Positions 12,601 to 25,390 of a stretch of 64,000 bases of DNA are shown here, one piece after another (position 1 is the first letter of the stretch; every line of letters starts with the position of its first letter). The notes under the pieces are model-generated. The model made no database searches and was not told the origin of the DNA. It saw only the letters and a program-made list of their open reading frames with translations. This DNA is from Trichoplax adhaerens (lineage: Eukaryota; Placozoa; Uniplacotomia; Trichoplacea; Trichoplacidae): positions 11,408,878 to 11,472,877 of the forward strand of contig NW_002060943.1 in the NCBI RefSeq assembly GCF_000150275.1, read 5' to 3'. The translations under genes were made by a program, and so were the position numbers.

Positions 12601-15600
12601 ATAGCAAGCTTTTAGTTAATTGACATCTACAGGCATTTTCAGTTTTTTTAATAGAAAATATTGTATCATGTTAGGATGAAGATGACGAAGAGGGAGCATC
12701 AGTCTTTATATCGTTGATGCAAAAGAATCGCCGTAAATTGAAATCACAAAATGCTAAGATGTTAACCATTGGATTCGCTTTATATAAGCTGGATCAGCGT
12801 GATGCTAGTAAAAAGCTAGATAAGAATTACTTCTTATACCATGCTTCGACAGCCAAGTCTAAAACCTTTATCAATATGCGAGAAGTAGCAACTCGATTTA
12901 ACCTACAAAAAGGAACTTATGTTATCATGCCATCTACTTTCAATCCCCACGAAAGTGGTGAATTTTTACTACGTGTATTTACTGAAAAACCGGCTACTTG
13001 TTCAGGGTAAATAGATTGCACTTTGAAAAGAATGATTATTTCGTATCAGCTTTAACATTTGTTAAAAATTTTAATTAGGAATGTCTGCATTGAATTTTAC
13101 AACGATATTTATGAGAGATACCTCTGTTCGAATTTATAATATTATCTTTGTATGCCACATGTAACTTTTAGCGAGGTAGATGATGACTGCCAATATGTTG
13201 CACCGGCTCCACAGGTGAGTTACTCAATTGGCCAGAATTACAGTAACTGTGCCATTGTACTCAGTGCCTAATAAACGTTGGATGCATATAATCCTGTAAC
13301 ATGATTGTACAATTTATAGGTTCAATCAAGACAAACACCTGAGGAAATGAGACTTGAAAACGCATTTCATGAAATTTTTGATCGTGTAGCTGGAACGGTA
13401 ACAATGCATACCATTGTATATGATGAAATTCGTCGTAACGTGTTAATATAGTAATCATTATTATGTATTGTGTCATCGTGATTTCAGGATGAAGAAGTTG
13501 ATGCTTTTGAATTACAACAAATCCTAAATCAAGGCCTCGTTAAAAGTAAGTTTGAGCTGGAATCTGTTACTTGCGATATCTAAAATACTACCACGAATTC
13601 GTCATGAGACACACATTATCTAGAAATTTTAACTAATGAAATAAATAATCATACGCTGTACAAAGCTGTTGAATCAATAACGCGACAATTGCGGTTTCAT
13701 AACTTATTGTCATTTATGTATATGCGTGTATTACATATAGTGTTCGGCCAAAGTTCAGCAACATTTAGCTTGGAGGCATGCAGATCTATGGTCGCTATGG
13801 TCGATGTATCCTTGTCGAATCTTTAGCAACTACCATTTATATAATTTCTTGTTATTATCATATCACCTCATACGAGCAGTTATTTAGTGATTCTCAATAT
13901 TAAGAGCTTCAAAAAGCTTACTTTTTTTAAACTCTATAGAAACTTTCAGTTTAGTTACAACTTAAATATGCTAGATAAATGCGTATTATTTATATTGAGC
14001 AAATATTGTCTACAATACGAAGGTTTGATTCCTGAACGTTCAAACAAAATAAATATAGCAAGACCGATCCGGAAAACTTAATTACGATGAGTTTAGAAAT
14101 CTATGGCAAACTATTAAAAGTTGGAAGGTATTTAATCTATATTTTGAATAGAACATAATATTCCAGATGGATTTTATTTTTATAAATTCTTTTGTGTATG
14201 CTGATCTGTATGATTGGGATAACTGATGTGTGATTACGTTTTGTTGTCAATTCAGGACAATTTCCAAAAGTTTGATACTGATAAATCTGGTTCTTTTAGC
14301 TCATATGAACTGAGAGCTGCCCTTACTGCTTCAGGTACTATTTCTGTCTACTTTTATTTATTAATTACTGCTTCATTCATGTCTGGGCATATGTACTAAA
14401 TTATGACAATGGTAGACTAGTTACCACTTTAACTTTTTCAGTTGAGTTTGTTCGATTTGATAGTTTTTTTGTTGAATTTTCTTTAACCTTATTAATGTCT
14501 GATAAAGAGTACAACAAAGTTCTCTCTACAGATGCCATTTTAATATTATTTCAAAAATCTTAAGTATAGCACTACATTTACTGTGAATACTATCTACAAT
14601 TAAATATTTAATCTTGAGAATTTGCACTATTAATTTATTTTAGGATTTAGGCTTAGCACTTCTGTTATGAGATCTATTGCTTTGCGATATGCCTCCAAGG
14701 ATGGTAGTATTTGTTTTAATGACTACTTATTGTGCATGATGAAAGTTACCACCATGTTTGGTAAGCCTTTGCATAATTTTGTTATTGCTTTTGTAAAGAT
14801 TTACTTGTACATGGAACATTTATGTTTTTTCGTTTGAAGTAGATATAAATTTATCGCCTATTGTCAATATTATAGATATAAGATAACGAACTTGGTGTAT
14901 TACAGTGATTCATCAACGTAGTGATAAAGCAAAAGACGGTAATATAGTGATCACAGTGCAGCGTAACAGTTACTGCATCCTGAGTATTACTTAGGTTGGG
15001 TCGATAGAAAGTACAAGTGTACCAACTCATTCCTTAGCTATTCTGACACTTATGATACTTGATTTAACCGTATCTCCAAACTATACAAAGCTATTATGCT
15101 TTATAAAATGCCACAAATCATCACAATGAAGACTGATTCTTGCAATGGTCTTTACAAATTAGCTGATTTGTAGTTAATAGAGTCTATACTACTGTCTACA
15201 GTGCTCGTAAAATGTGACTTCATGCCTCGTAAACCAGTAGATAATTAATTAATAAATACGATAGATTATTCAACGACCTGTGCTGTTCCGCAACTTATAG
15301 CACTTTGATATAGATTTATTAGCAAGTACAGCACTGATGCTGAACAATTCGCTACGGCAGGTATCATGCATCAAATAAATGTAGTGCTGCTGTGTCTCAG
15401 ACTGGCATTGATAATTTGTCACACAATACAAATCCAATTTAAAAAACTTCTAGTATGTTAAGTGTCGATAAAGGATCTCTTATAACTTCAGCTTGTCTTC
15501 ATTTTATTTAATTGTGAGACATTTAGTAATGCTATAACAACATCTAACCATCTGTATTCTTATGTGATGTACGCGTACAGATAAATTTATCGAACATGAC

Positions 15601-15762
15601 GCATCCAAACGTGGGAAAGCACAATTTTCATTAGATCAGGTTAGTAAACTGATATTACTAACCACTTCGTAGATTAATGCGATCAATGCTTATGATAAAG
15701 CATTTTATAAATAATGGTTATTTTTTCTTCAATAGTTCCTATCGTCTACCATGCTGTCTTAA
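9638..15762 (+). CDS. Classical calpain (papain-like Ca-dependent cysteine protease with penta-EF-hand domain)
   Basis: This cytosolic calcium-activated protease makes limited cuts in cytoskeletal and signalling proteins. There are 17 exons: 9638-9811, 10501-10823, 11082-11250, 11462-11542, 11641-11732, 12079-12156, 12329-12536, 12675-13006, 13172-13214, 13320-13397, 13488-13545, 13741-13805, 14059-14127, 14256-14334, 14644-14760, 15581-15639 and 15736-15762. They total 2052 nt, encoding 683 aa, the normal size for the family. LFEDPTFP and FVWKRPGEL open the protease core. The triad is Cys84 ([11 protein letters not shown]), His240 ([10 protein letters not shown]) and Asn265 (RIRNPWG), with family-typical spacing. 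A C2-like domain follows, with an acidic run (DEDDEEG). From about residue 500 come EF-hand segments ([24 protein letters not shown]). The last residues, FLSSTMLS, match the usual calpain tail. The ATG at 9638 is the simplest start, but the frame is open upstream to the acceptor at 9607, so an extra 5' exon is possible. The paralogue class (CAPN1/2/8/9/11-like) is not resolved. Confidence 0.95.
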
Positions 15763-16925
15763 AAACAAAAACTGGGCAAACGTACATGTTATAATGCTGC
15801 ACTTATTACGGTATATTTAATGAACGTGACCATAACACCCAAAGGCAAATGAATTACCGGACTTTATAACTCTATTCATGATATAAATGATATGAATTAA
15901 GATGCAACTTCGTCCTGATATTTCTTTGTTAACTGTAGCTCAGTAATTACTACTGCATTATGGCATTATTAAAACAACGAAGTAGAACAGTGTGTTTAAG
16001 ATGGATGCATATATACCGATAATCATAATAGTATCTAGTAAGTACAGATTTTATTGTTTTTGTATACGGTAAAAACGAGTGGTGTTGAAGTGAATAGTAC
16101 ATACGCTACTTATTTAAAGGATATTAGTGTACTTGAAAGTATCGTAGTTATAAAAGTAAAATAAATAGCCTTTTGTTCACTTTTTTACTCTAAATTTTAT
16201 GTTTGTTGGTAGTAGCGTTAATTTATAACATAACCGACGGCACATGCTTATATCTGTAATGGAACTACAATAGACATTATACTGAAATGTTACTTAAACA
16301 AGACATACAGTATCACGTTAACTCATGTTGTTGCTCTATAGGAATGCAGTTCTTGCATTGCCACTAATGGAGATGAGGGAATAATATATAAATAATTTGC
16401 TTACTGAGGATTGAATTATAATTGTGTATGTGTACTCGTTTGGCAATAATAATCTGTTCGCCTTTACGTATATAATAAATAAAAATATATGCACCAAGGG
16501 TGATGGCTAAGATCCAAATACTTTTTTAAGCATTCCATAACAATTTTTGACAAGAAATCCGTACGAGTTCAAGTAGTTTACTAACAGCTGAAGGATAAAT
16601 ACAATTGCAAAAATAAGTAGTCATTTACCTATACCAGTAAATGGGTGAAAATTGGAATTAGTTTAGCTTACAAATACAAATACTAGCTGCTACTGGATCA
16701 ATCAGGTCAACTTAAAGGTACAATACTAAGCTGTACAAAAGTCGAAAAATCGTACTGCACCCATTGCTAATCAAATTACAGGTGTGCTCATTTGTAAACG
16801 GCAACATCACTGTTACATATTATATCATAATCACAAGGTAATTTTAGCATTTTTTAGCTAAGTTTTTAATAAAATTTGCTAACTACGTAATAACTATGTT
16901 AGTCGACACTATAAGTGTAGCATCA
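15763..16925. other. Intergenic between convergent genes
   Basis: This is the 3' flank shared by calpain (+) and SF3B2 (-). It is AT-rich, and I found no exon or RNA gene in it. Confidence 0.6.
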
Positions 16926-19900
16926 TCAAAATTTGAAGTCTTTATATTTTTTATTTGTTTTAGTACTATCCGCTGCTTTCTTGCGTTTCTAAAAGTGAAT
17001 TAAAAGGAGTATTATCATATTAGAAATTGAATATGAAACTATACACTTTCTATAGGCTAATGTACCACATCCAGAATACAACAGGACACTACGACACTCA
17101 AAACAATCAAAAATAGTACAGTCAAATTACCCTCTGCTGTCGAGCTGCATGCTCAGCAACCATATCACTAAAATCTTCTTTTTTCGCCGAATCATTTTGC
17201 TCACGAAGTTGTTCTTCATACCTAAGAAGTTCAAAGTATAGATTAAAAAGCTTTTAGAATAACAAAAAGTTAGATAACATACATACTTAGCTGTCATAGT
17301 AGCTTCATCCAATTCTAGCTCGCTAGGATCAAGTGAGACTTCTATACCATCAGCTTGAGTGGTACTCTTCTTGGGTGCCTTAATTGATATAAAAATATTA
17401 TTGATAATTTAACGGCTCTTGTTCACTGAGCAAAAAAATCACATTAAAAATAGTTTAAAAAGTAATGTTTAAAATAAATTATTACCGCATTTATATCGTA
17501 AATATGTGCAGAGCCCATTATGGCAGCGCCAACTGCAATTTTCTTTTCCGGAATTATAGTATACAATTGTGGGGTTTCTTCACTGTAAGCGGTGATAATT
17601 CATAGATTACTTTCAAGAATTTACAAAAGTATAAAGATTAATTTAGAAGACTGGACTTTATCTAACCCTTGCTCCATTGCATCTTCAATATTTTTCTTTT
17701 TTCTATTTTTAAAAGACAGTATTGCAAAAAGCTATTAATTCCCATCATATTTAGCGGAAGTAGTAAATTATTATGTTTAATAATTTGTAGACTAACCGGA
17801 GTTCGATACTTTCGGGCGTTTCTAAGCCAGCAGAAATAGAAGTGAGACCGCTAGGAGTGACCAATCTTAATAAAGGTGATTTACGTATTAGGATATATAA
17901 TTCTTAGGAATAGTGGTATAATTAAAAATAGAGATAAAATTTTAAATTAATTTCACCCTTCAGCGGGAGTAACAAGTCCAGTTTCATCGACTTTTTTCTC
18001 CGTTTCCTCACCCTGAGATAGCATAAATACTAAATTATTCTATTTGAATAATTAAAGGACAAGACCAGCCAGATAATCGCTATTAAAGTCATCTCCTTTA
18101 TTACCTCTTGGCCTTCTTCTTCTTCATCTTCTTCTTCTTCTTCTTCTTCTTCTTCGTCTGAAACTAATTCTCCCCAGCGAGACTTTTCTACTCCCTCATC
18201 TTCCCCAGTAAGCTAAAATTTATCACAATATTAGTAAATCTTTCGAAACGAGAGTAGGACAAAGGTGTACTTTTTTACTTGGTAGTCATATGCTTGAGTT
18301 CCAAATACGTCTCCGTATAGCGGACGCCCCGTTTCATCTACAGGGGGTTTACCCCATCCACCAGGATGATAACCGAATGATGCACCTTCAGGGATTGGCG
18401 CATTCAAACCAGATATTTTCAAATTGGGGTATGAAGGCGGAGGGCCATATCTTTGCATAGCAATTAGCCAAGGGGGAGGTATCAAGTTTTTACCCTAATA
18501 TGCGTACATACAGTAAATTACAATGCTAACAATCAAGTCTCGTAACAGCTATCAAATATTCCGGTCAAGAAAATTACCTGGCCTGTTGGCATTCCAAGAG
18601 CGAGCCTCAAGTCGTCCGATAAGTCCCCAGGTTTCTTTTCTTTCAGGCGAGTTTCAAATTCTTTTCCCTTCAAATTTCAAGAGTACAATTTTTTTCAGGT
18701 TTTTACCTGACGACTCTTATGAATATACCGACGTATGTATTGAATACTTACTTCGTAGTAAAGACTTCCGTGCATAGTAACTTTTGGCTTAGTTTGCCAC
18801 TTAAAAAATGCATCATGAAGTTTTTGGTAATCGATTCCTAACTTTCCCATTTTAGGGCGTATCTTTTCTCTCTGTTTCGCTTTCATGGTCTTTTTATCCT
18901 CCTATGAGACAAGATTAAAAAAATATAAGGATCGTCTTGCTAGTGTGTAATCTAATAACAACCCAGCACATTCAATAGGAATAGTTATGTTTTGTTTTCA
19001 ATTATCAAAACTAACTTTTTCTTGTAAGGCTTCTCTCATTTCCATAATTCCAGTTTTCTGCATACAAGGAATCCCATGTCAGTACTTTGCAGAATTATTG
19101 TCATGTAGTTTAGAAATCTATTAACTAACGGATATAGACGTATCACCTTTATGAAATCTGGTAACTCAAATGGAGGTTTCTCAATACCACGCTTCCCTTG
19201 CAGGTATTTACGTTTGAAACACCAATGACGAGGTATAGGCACTGTATTTCGTGTCGCCTAGGAGACAATTATATCAGTAACCAATGCTAGAGGTGTTCGC
19301 TTTATATATAATTTATACAAATTCTCTCCCTACTTTCAATAATAATAGTAGTTTCGGATCTCTTGCAGTAACATCGTGCATTTCTACAAGATCAGGCCTA
19401 GTAACCAGCTATCGATATGATATGTTTTATGCAAAAAATACTTCGATTAATAAATTTTCTTATTGATTACATTGGTTTAGAATTAAAGACTAAACTTCGA
19501 GTACAAATCAACCTGCTTTAGTTCCGCAACTGTAAGTCGATGCAATTTACGCAATTTCTTCTTCGATATGGCGTCTTTAATCATATCATCATCCAGCTAA
19601 TAAATTAATCAATGAAAACATTTTAATTAAGTATTCTTATCGATCTTATTTATTAATTTCGAAAATATGGCACAACTTTTACCACGTACCAATTCCTCAT
19701 CAGACGATTCAGCATCTTCTGTTGATTTTTGCATGTCCTAACAATTATAAAATAACGTGTAAGATATTCGTCAGTGTAAATAATTAGATATACTGTACAT
19801 AGCTGTTTACCTTGTTTGCTACTTGATTTTCCATTGTGTCTGCTTCAGGTGCGTTCTTTACACTTTCAGACAACTAATAAGATAATTCAAGATCACGTTT

Positions 19901-20979
19901 ATTTAATCTCAGCAATTTTACAAGAAACTATATCCCAAGAAGAAATTAACCTTAAACGCTTCAAAAACTGTGGAAAAAGTACTTAATACTGGATCTGATA
20001 AATCCAATGTTTCTGGGATATACCTATTAAATAAAACAATAGGGTTTGTTTTATAAACTTCATAATGTGCATGGCTAGACAACATAAATGAAGGTAATAA
20101 TTACTGCTGATTGTATCTTACTCGATATCAATTTCTTCATTTTCAGCGGTAACATCTGCTTCGTTTTGCTAATCAAGATCATTTAACAATATTACAAAAC
20201 AACCACTACGTGAGTTGATATTAATGTAATGAATATTACCCTTTCATCAGGCTGAATATGTAATCTTCTCTTTTTTTTCTTCTTTTTATTTTTCTTCTTG
20301 TTCTAACAGGTACGAGATAAGCATGTTATTCACAGTTCATAGGAATTACTAGTCTTAAGTAATTATAAATTTCTTAGTATTTTAATTTAATTATTAAGTT
20401 ACCTGATTGGATTTATTATCTGTAGCACCATTAGTAACATTAACTACCTCTTGATTAACTTTGTTTGTAGGAGGAGGCGTATTGACGCGATGTGTAGGTA
20501 CTTCTAATGATTTAGAAGTATTTGATGTCGCCTGGTTATCAATTTTTGAAAAAGGTAATGATGGATTTTCAATAGAAGGTGACGCTTTGGTAATTTGCAC
20601 TTGAGGGATTTGAGCATTAGTTTCAATGGTTGGTTTATCAGATGTTTGTTTATTATCTATAATTTGGTCGATCGGAGAAAGAGTAATTTCCACTTTGCTC
20701 CCATCCTTTACATTTTCGTCTACAATTACTATTTCTTCCGTTCCTTCTTGATTTATCTTCTCATCTTTCACTTCTTGCGATTCTGTCTCTGCTCCCTCTA
20801 CTGTTGATGACGCTTCCTTTGTTTTCTAAGGTTTATTAAAAGATTTTAGTAAAGTTTTAATTCTGTTATCAATTCCATTAGAGCATTTAGAACAGGCCAA
20901 TTCTCGTCTGATAATCCAATCGCAGTAAAACCTACCTGATAAAATGCTATCAGCCTTTCGATAAGTTCATCTTTACGAC
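16926..20979 (-). CDS. SF3B2: Splicing factor 3B subunit 2 (SAP145), 5' exon not found
   Basis: This is a subunit of the U2 snRNP SF3b complex, which helps anchor U2 at the branch site. Exons in coding order: 20979-20936, 20825-20403, 20302-20240, 20168-20122, 20023-19951, 19873-19811, 19737-19690, 19596-19513, 19408-19334, 19257-19147, 19057-19016, 18901-18752, 18667-18578, 18494-18279, 18212-18105, 18012-17957, 17865-17797, 17702-17667, 17582-17486, 17378-17287, 17221-17131 and 16988-16926. The frame is continuous for 713 codons. Order: SAP-domain helix (GRKDELIERL); long polar region; Lys-rich run; VPIPRHWCFKRKYLQGKRG; KLHDAFFKWQTKPK; the PSP/Pro-rich core (PPPWLIAMQRYGPPPSYPN, HPGGWGKPPVDETG); an acidic Glu run encoded by a GAA repeat near 18118-18158; and the tail NKKYKDFKF. 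Humans have 895 aa; the shortfall lies in the N-terminal and spacer regions. One exon is only 36 nt. The initiator exon must end in phase 1 and lies upstream of 20979; I could not place it. Confidence 0.95.
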
Positions 20980-23328
20980 CTATTAATCACAGAAGAAAGG
21001 TGTAAGTATTGTTAATGTTTTTGGCCCAATTTTTGTCATTCGGAGGCTGTAATTAAAATAAATTAAACCCTTGCAATTAGTTTGCATAAAGGTACTGATC
21101 AATTATATTATACATGTAGATAGCATCGACTATACACAGTACGCATATCAACAAGATTCTGCTTCGGTAATAAGAGCTCATCATATAAAAATTGACGTCT
21201 AGCCAATGATAATTACTGATAGTGAGCAGTTTATTATCTTAAAGTACAAGAACTACAGGTACAGTGTACCATGGAAATATTACGTAGTCATATTCATAAG
21301 CTACCATAAAAATCCAGATAATTGCAGAGACAGCCAATAGCAACAGTCAATGAACACAATTTTCATGCATTGGTTAAATTTGAATCATTTTAGCAAAGTC
21401 TTGACATACGTGTATTGTCATATACATTGCCACCAAGTACAATAAAAAGTTACATGATGCAATACATTGTTGATTGGGCATTCTGTAATCTTCTCATATT
21501 AATATTTTACTACAATTTACAGTACGACGTAAATAGTAAGCATTTGAAGTCTTGAAACTTTAACTTTAATTGCTATCTAAATTGCTTCTAAGCGTAATCC
21601 AGTATATGGCTACTTGATGTAATCCGTAGTTGATTGGATAATCTGTGATGTTCATACAGTACTACTTTGTTGTATTTTATATTATTTACTTCAGTTTAAG
21701 CATATTGGAAGTCTTAGAACTTTGACTTTAATTACCATCTAAGTTGTTTGTAAGTACAATAAAAAGTTACAGTTACTTAGGACTTCAAATTCATTGTATC
21801 AATCTAGTAGTAATGTAATCAATAATGTATAGCTTTTTCTAACCTAATCGACAAAATATTATTAAGAGGATAGTTACTAACAGCTCAGTTGTTCAGAGCC
21901 TATACGACATCTCAATTAATAATTATTACTTAAGGTAGAGACTCACTCTAGAGAAGAGCATGAATAACATTTTAGCGTCCAAATAGTACGGATGGACGTA
22001 ACCTTGTAACTACTGTACATTATTATTTTCTATACATGAGACGGAAGCAATTAACGGCACTGCGAGTATTCCTACTAGAAACCACGAATACAGTAAATGC
22101 TACTAACAACAATAATACTGGTATAGTTAATTGAAGCAGTATCATATCAATCAACCAGAAGGTAGAAAATATTCACTCTGTTGTACTGTGTCATCGTAAT
22201 TTAATCATAAGATACTATGAATAATAGAAAGTAGCCAACGCTTATGAAATAATTCCATAACAATTGACTAGTACAGTAATGTTAGTCATGAATTGGATGC
22301 AATAAAGACTAGCAATTTTTGTCTACGGTAGGATGAAAAGATCACCATCCGTTTTGAACTCTCTGTCGATCTAAATTGATATAGGATAATGCTGATAGTT
22401 TAAGATATGATCACCACTGCACGTTGTAGCTTAGCAATGAACTGTTGAATCTATTCGCCATTAATGTATTGTTGTCCCTTTAGCAGATAGTATGATCAAA
22501 GTCGAAAATACGTGTCTCCGTCAAAATAGATAGAGAGATATTTGGAAAGGTAGGATGATATGCGATATCCACTTAGCCATTACGGATGATATTATCCATG
22601 AGTTTGGTAGAACTTTGCCCGTTTGTAAGATATCGATCCGAATGGAAAGATTAGTTTATTCTACTGCTTGGATGAATTTGCAATGATGCATGGAGAGTAC
22701 AGTAGTATAAGAATAGCCATATCAACATGATTGACTGTAGTATGGAAATGCTTGTTCTCTTGATGACTAGCACAGATAATGCAATAATTTTCATTGAAAG
22801 TCTACTCAGGATGTAAAATAGAAGAAGAGAGTCATTAAGATCACTTTTGAGCTACGATATGCTGAAAAGGAATGCAAGCGATGACAAGACCGTAGGTCAA
22901 AATTTTACTGGCCGAATTACTGCATGTTATGCATACAGTAAAAGGAAATAGTATGTAGCCTTATTGCTTCAAGTAAGAAAATTAGCTTATGATAGGATAT
23001 ATCTGGATGATGATACGTGATTTAGTCAAGTTGATGTAATGTAATCTGTTGTCGATGAGCAGTTTACGATGATTGGATTGCCTATGGAAGGGAAGGGATC
23101 TTGAAAGAGATTGATTGCATTTGAAAAAATGGACACAGCCAAGCGAGTTGAATCATTGTACAACAGATCGAAAATTGAATTATTGCTCAGTTTGATGACT
23201 TTCTTTCAACGATAACCCTTGATGGTAGGATAGTAGCTATGTAATACCTGATAGTGGTAATCCATGGCTCTCTAATTTTCCCTTTAATTCGGCTACTTTA
23301 AACTTGGCCAAGCTGCTTGGCGTTATCG
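20980..23328. other. Intergenic; should contain the SF3B2 5' exon
   Basis: This AT-rich stretch shows no recognisable exon apart from the missing SF3B2 start that must lie here. A minus-strand frame near 21055-21010 (start PPNDKNWAK) was considered but has no usable donor. Confidence 0.5.
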
Positions 23329-23432
23329 ATGTATCCTCCATCTTTGTATCGAGTTTTGCGTGCCTGCGCAGAGAGGTCCAACGCTTTTAGCGATAGGATC
23401 AAGCTGGTCAATGATTTTCACTGGCTTTGGAG
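23329..23432 (+). CDS. Candidate first coding exon, LYR-like
   Basis: This is an open frame that is richer in GC than its surroundings. It starts with ATG and reads MYPPSLYRVLRACAERSNAF through FHWLWR to a good donor (GGAG|GTATGT) at 23433, leaving phase 2. The LYR triplet followed by basic and hydrophobic residues recalls the start of LYR-motif mitochondrial assembly factors, but 34 codons are too few to assign a family. No partner exon was found. The VRK exons downstream do not fit its phase directly. Confidence 0.25.
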
Positions 23433-24193
23433 GTATGTTTACAACACTCCTCTACTATGACACTGGCACGTGCGCGCGACTCTGGTCTACTCCTATCACA
23501 CTACCTTACCATGGTTGAGTTTGTACCCCAATGCTATGACAACATCTCGCTTGGATCATTTCCTATACTGTAGAGTATAGCGTTTTGGCTCATCTTAGCA
23601 CTAGATGAGCACAGTGGTAGGAATATTTGGTATAGGAAAGGAAGGGAAATTTAGAAGGCCCAAGAGATGGAAAAGAAGAGTTATCCGATAGCTTTGGAAA
23701 TCATTTCCACCTATACAGTCTACTCTTTCTTTCCATTTTCTTCTATCTCTATGATTGATTGATCCTACTGTACAGTAGGTCTACAATTTGTTGGTGGTCC
23801 ACTCATTCAGTACAGTAGAGTACGGTCTCGCTTTTCCTAATGCATTACACCACAAGTTTCTCGATGTCGTGCCATAAAAAAGTTTGCGTTAGGGTCTCGT
23901 CTATGTCGTTCTCGACTGTATAACGAGCACGTCATCACTCAGGCAAGACTCCATTTTCCAATGGAAAATAGGAGAAAAATAACGTGCCATTGAAGGGCAG
24001 TTATTCATGATCAGTAAAAAGCTTGCTTTACCAAGCGTCATTGAAATCAATCTCGAATCAACGAGTAATGATGCTCAAACACTGGATTGGTGATCGCCCT
24101 TGGCTCGATTGCCAATTACTCATGTTAGTTTGATTGGTTTTAATATTACGATCGCTTGGCACAGTCTATTCATGGACCACTAGAAGAATACTT
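23433..24193. other. Intergenic, nothing recognised
   Basis: The segment contains some GTAC palindromes near 23764-23832. No gene is supported. Confidence 0.5.
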
Positions 24194-24330
24194 GTCCGGC
24201 TGTCCCTCTTTCTCTTCTTTACTGTACTGTATTGCTAGTAATACTGTAATACATGCGTATGGTGCAAACGGTTAACCGGTCGACCTAAAATTTGTAACCG
24301 GTTAAGTGACCATACGCAGTAATACACTAG

Positions 24331-24500
24331 GAATACGCAAGATGTCATACGGAGCACAGTAAAACAAGCTACGCATGCGGACAGTACTTTTATGCTCAGG
24401 TCCCTGCCAAACAATGAAGGGAATACGCAAGATGTCATACAAAGCACAGTCAATAGGTACGCATGCGTACAGTACTTTGACGCTCAGGTCCCTGTCAATC
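24331..24500. repeat. 90-bp tandem duplication
   Basis: A unit beginning GAATACGCAAGATGTCATAC at 24331 is repeated from 24421, a period of 90 bp. The second copy is about 80 bp and has a 2-bp indel plus scattered substitutions. Each copy contains the palindrome ACGCATGCG(T/G) and ends near CTCAGGTCCCTG. Confidence 0.85.
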
Positions 24501-24687
24501 TTTCTCTTCTTTACTGTACTGTACTGTATAGCTAGTAAATTAGTAATACAGTCCAGTATAGCCAAATAGCGTAACCTGTCCGTCTGTCCCTCTTTCGCTT
24601 CTTTGTCCGGCTGTCTCCCTTTCTCTTCATTACTGTACTGTACAGTACAGTATTGCTGTATTGCTAGAATGCTAGTAGTACTAGTAT

Positions 24688-25014
24688 AGTAGTCGCCGGT
24701 TATTAAGCCCACGGTTAATAAGCCCAGCCGCGTATTAAGCCCAAAACGGCTTGGTACGGAATTTTACTTAGCAAAATCCGCCGGTTATAAAGCCCAGTTC
24801 GCCAACAGATTAGAGCGAGATTCTCATCTCTCTGCACCCCAGCGCCTGGGAAGCCAGTTGTGCGTGTACATAACCAAGCACTACACATATATGTTGGTAT
24901 GCGTATGTATAGTGCTTATCCTGCGTTTGCGTTTGCACTCCGGTTATTGCGCCCGCCGCTTATTAAGCCCAATTTGGTCTGGGCCCGAGGTGGGCTTAAT
25001 AACCGGCGACTACT
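24688..25014. mobile_element. MITE-like element with perfect 24-bp terminal inverted repeats
   Basis: The left end (24688-24711, starting AGTAGTCGCCGGTTATTAAG) is the exact reverse complement of the right end (24991-25014). The 327-bp body is clearly richer in GC than the flanks and codes for nothing recognisable. Six more approximate copies of the subterminal motif TTATTAAGCCCA lie inside, in direct orientation, near 24714, 24730, 24783, 24944 and 24960. A transposase could bind such an array. No clear target-site duplication is visible (flanks are TAT and GTA). It is probably a non-autonomous DNA transposon; the superfamily is not assigned. Confidence 0.75.
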
Positions 25015-25390
25015 GTACAGTGTACAGTACTGTATAGCTAAAGAGCGTAACCTGTCCGGCTGTCCCTCTTTCTCTTCTTTGTCCGGCTGTGCCCCCTTTT
25101 TTCTTCTTTATTACTTTATTACTGTACTGTATACTGTAGTACACTACTGCTAGTACAGTATAGCCGTAAAACCTGTCCGGCTGTCCCCCGTTACTGTACA
25201 GTGTACAGTGTACAGTACTGTACGAGCGATGCCAACCAATGACATTCTGATTGAACCGTTTTGAATTTGATCTCAACAGCACGACGGTTACGCCTTGAAG
25301 CATAGTACTGTAGTTTAGCCTACACAGTACTGTATAGTACTACACTCTTAGCCTTATACTACAGTACAGTATACTGCACTGTATATCACA
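25015..25390. repeat. GTAC-palindrome repeat cluster
   Basis: The segment is dense in TACTGTACAGTA-like units (about 25010-25035, 25120-25160, 25193-25222 and 25307-25383), interleaved with the pyrimidine-rich unit described at 24194. Confidence 0.7.

Larger units (their letters stand above)
24194..25200. repeat. Interspersed copies of a pyrimidine-rich 27-bp unit
   Basis: Units resembling GTCCGGCTGTCCCTCTTTCT recur at about 24194, 24578, 24604, 25054, 25081 and 25174. Most are followed by ACTGTACTGTA and many are preceded by GCGTAACCT or AAACCT. All copies have the same orientation, and they bracket the inverted-repeat element at 24688-25014. They look like amplified pieces of one older repeat block. 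Confidence 0.7.

Noticed and set aside
21010-21055. Minus-strand frame PPNDKNWAK considered as the first SF3B2 exon
   Set aside because: It has no start codon in the right frame joined to a usable GT donor in phase 1 before the exon at 20979.
24302-24712. 136-codon minus-strand open frame across the repeat island
   Set aside because: It simply translates the 90-bp tandem repeat, the pyrimidine-rich units and GTAC palindromes, and has no protein signature.
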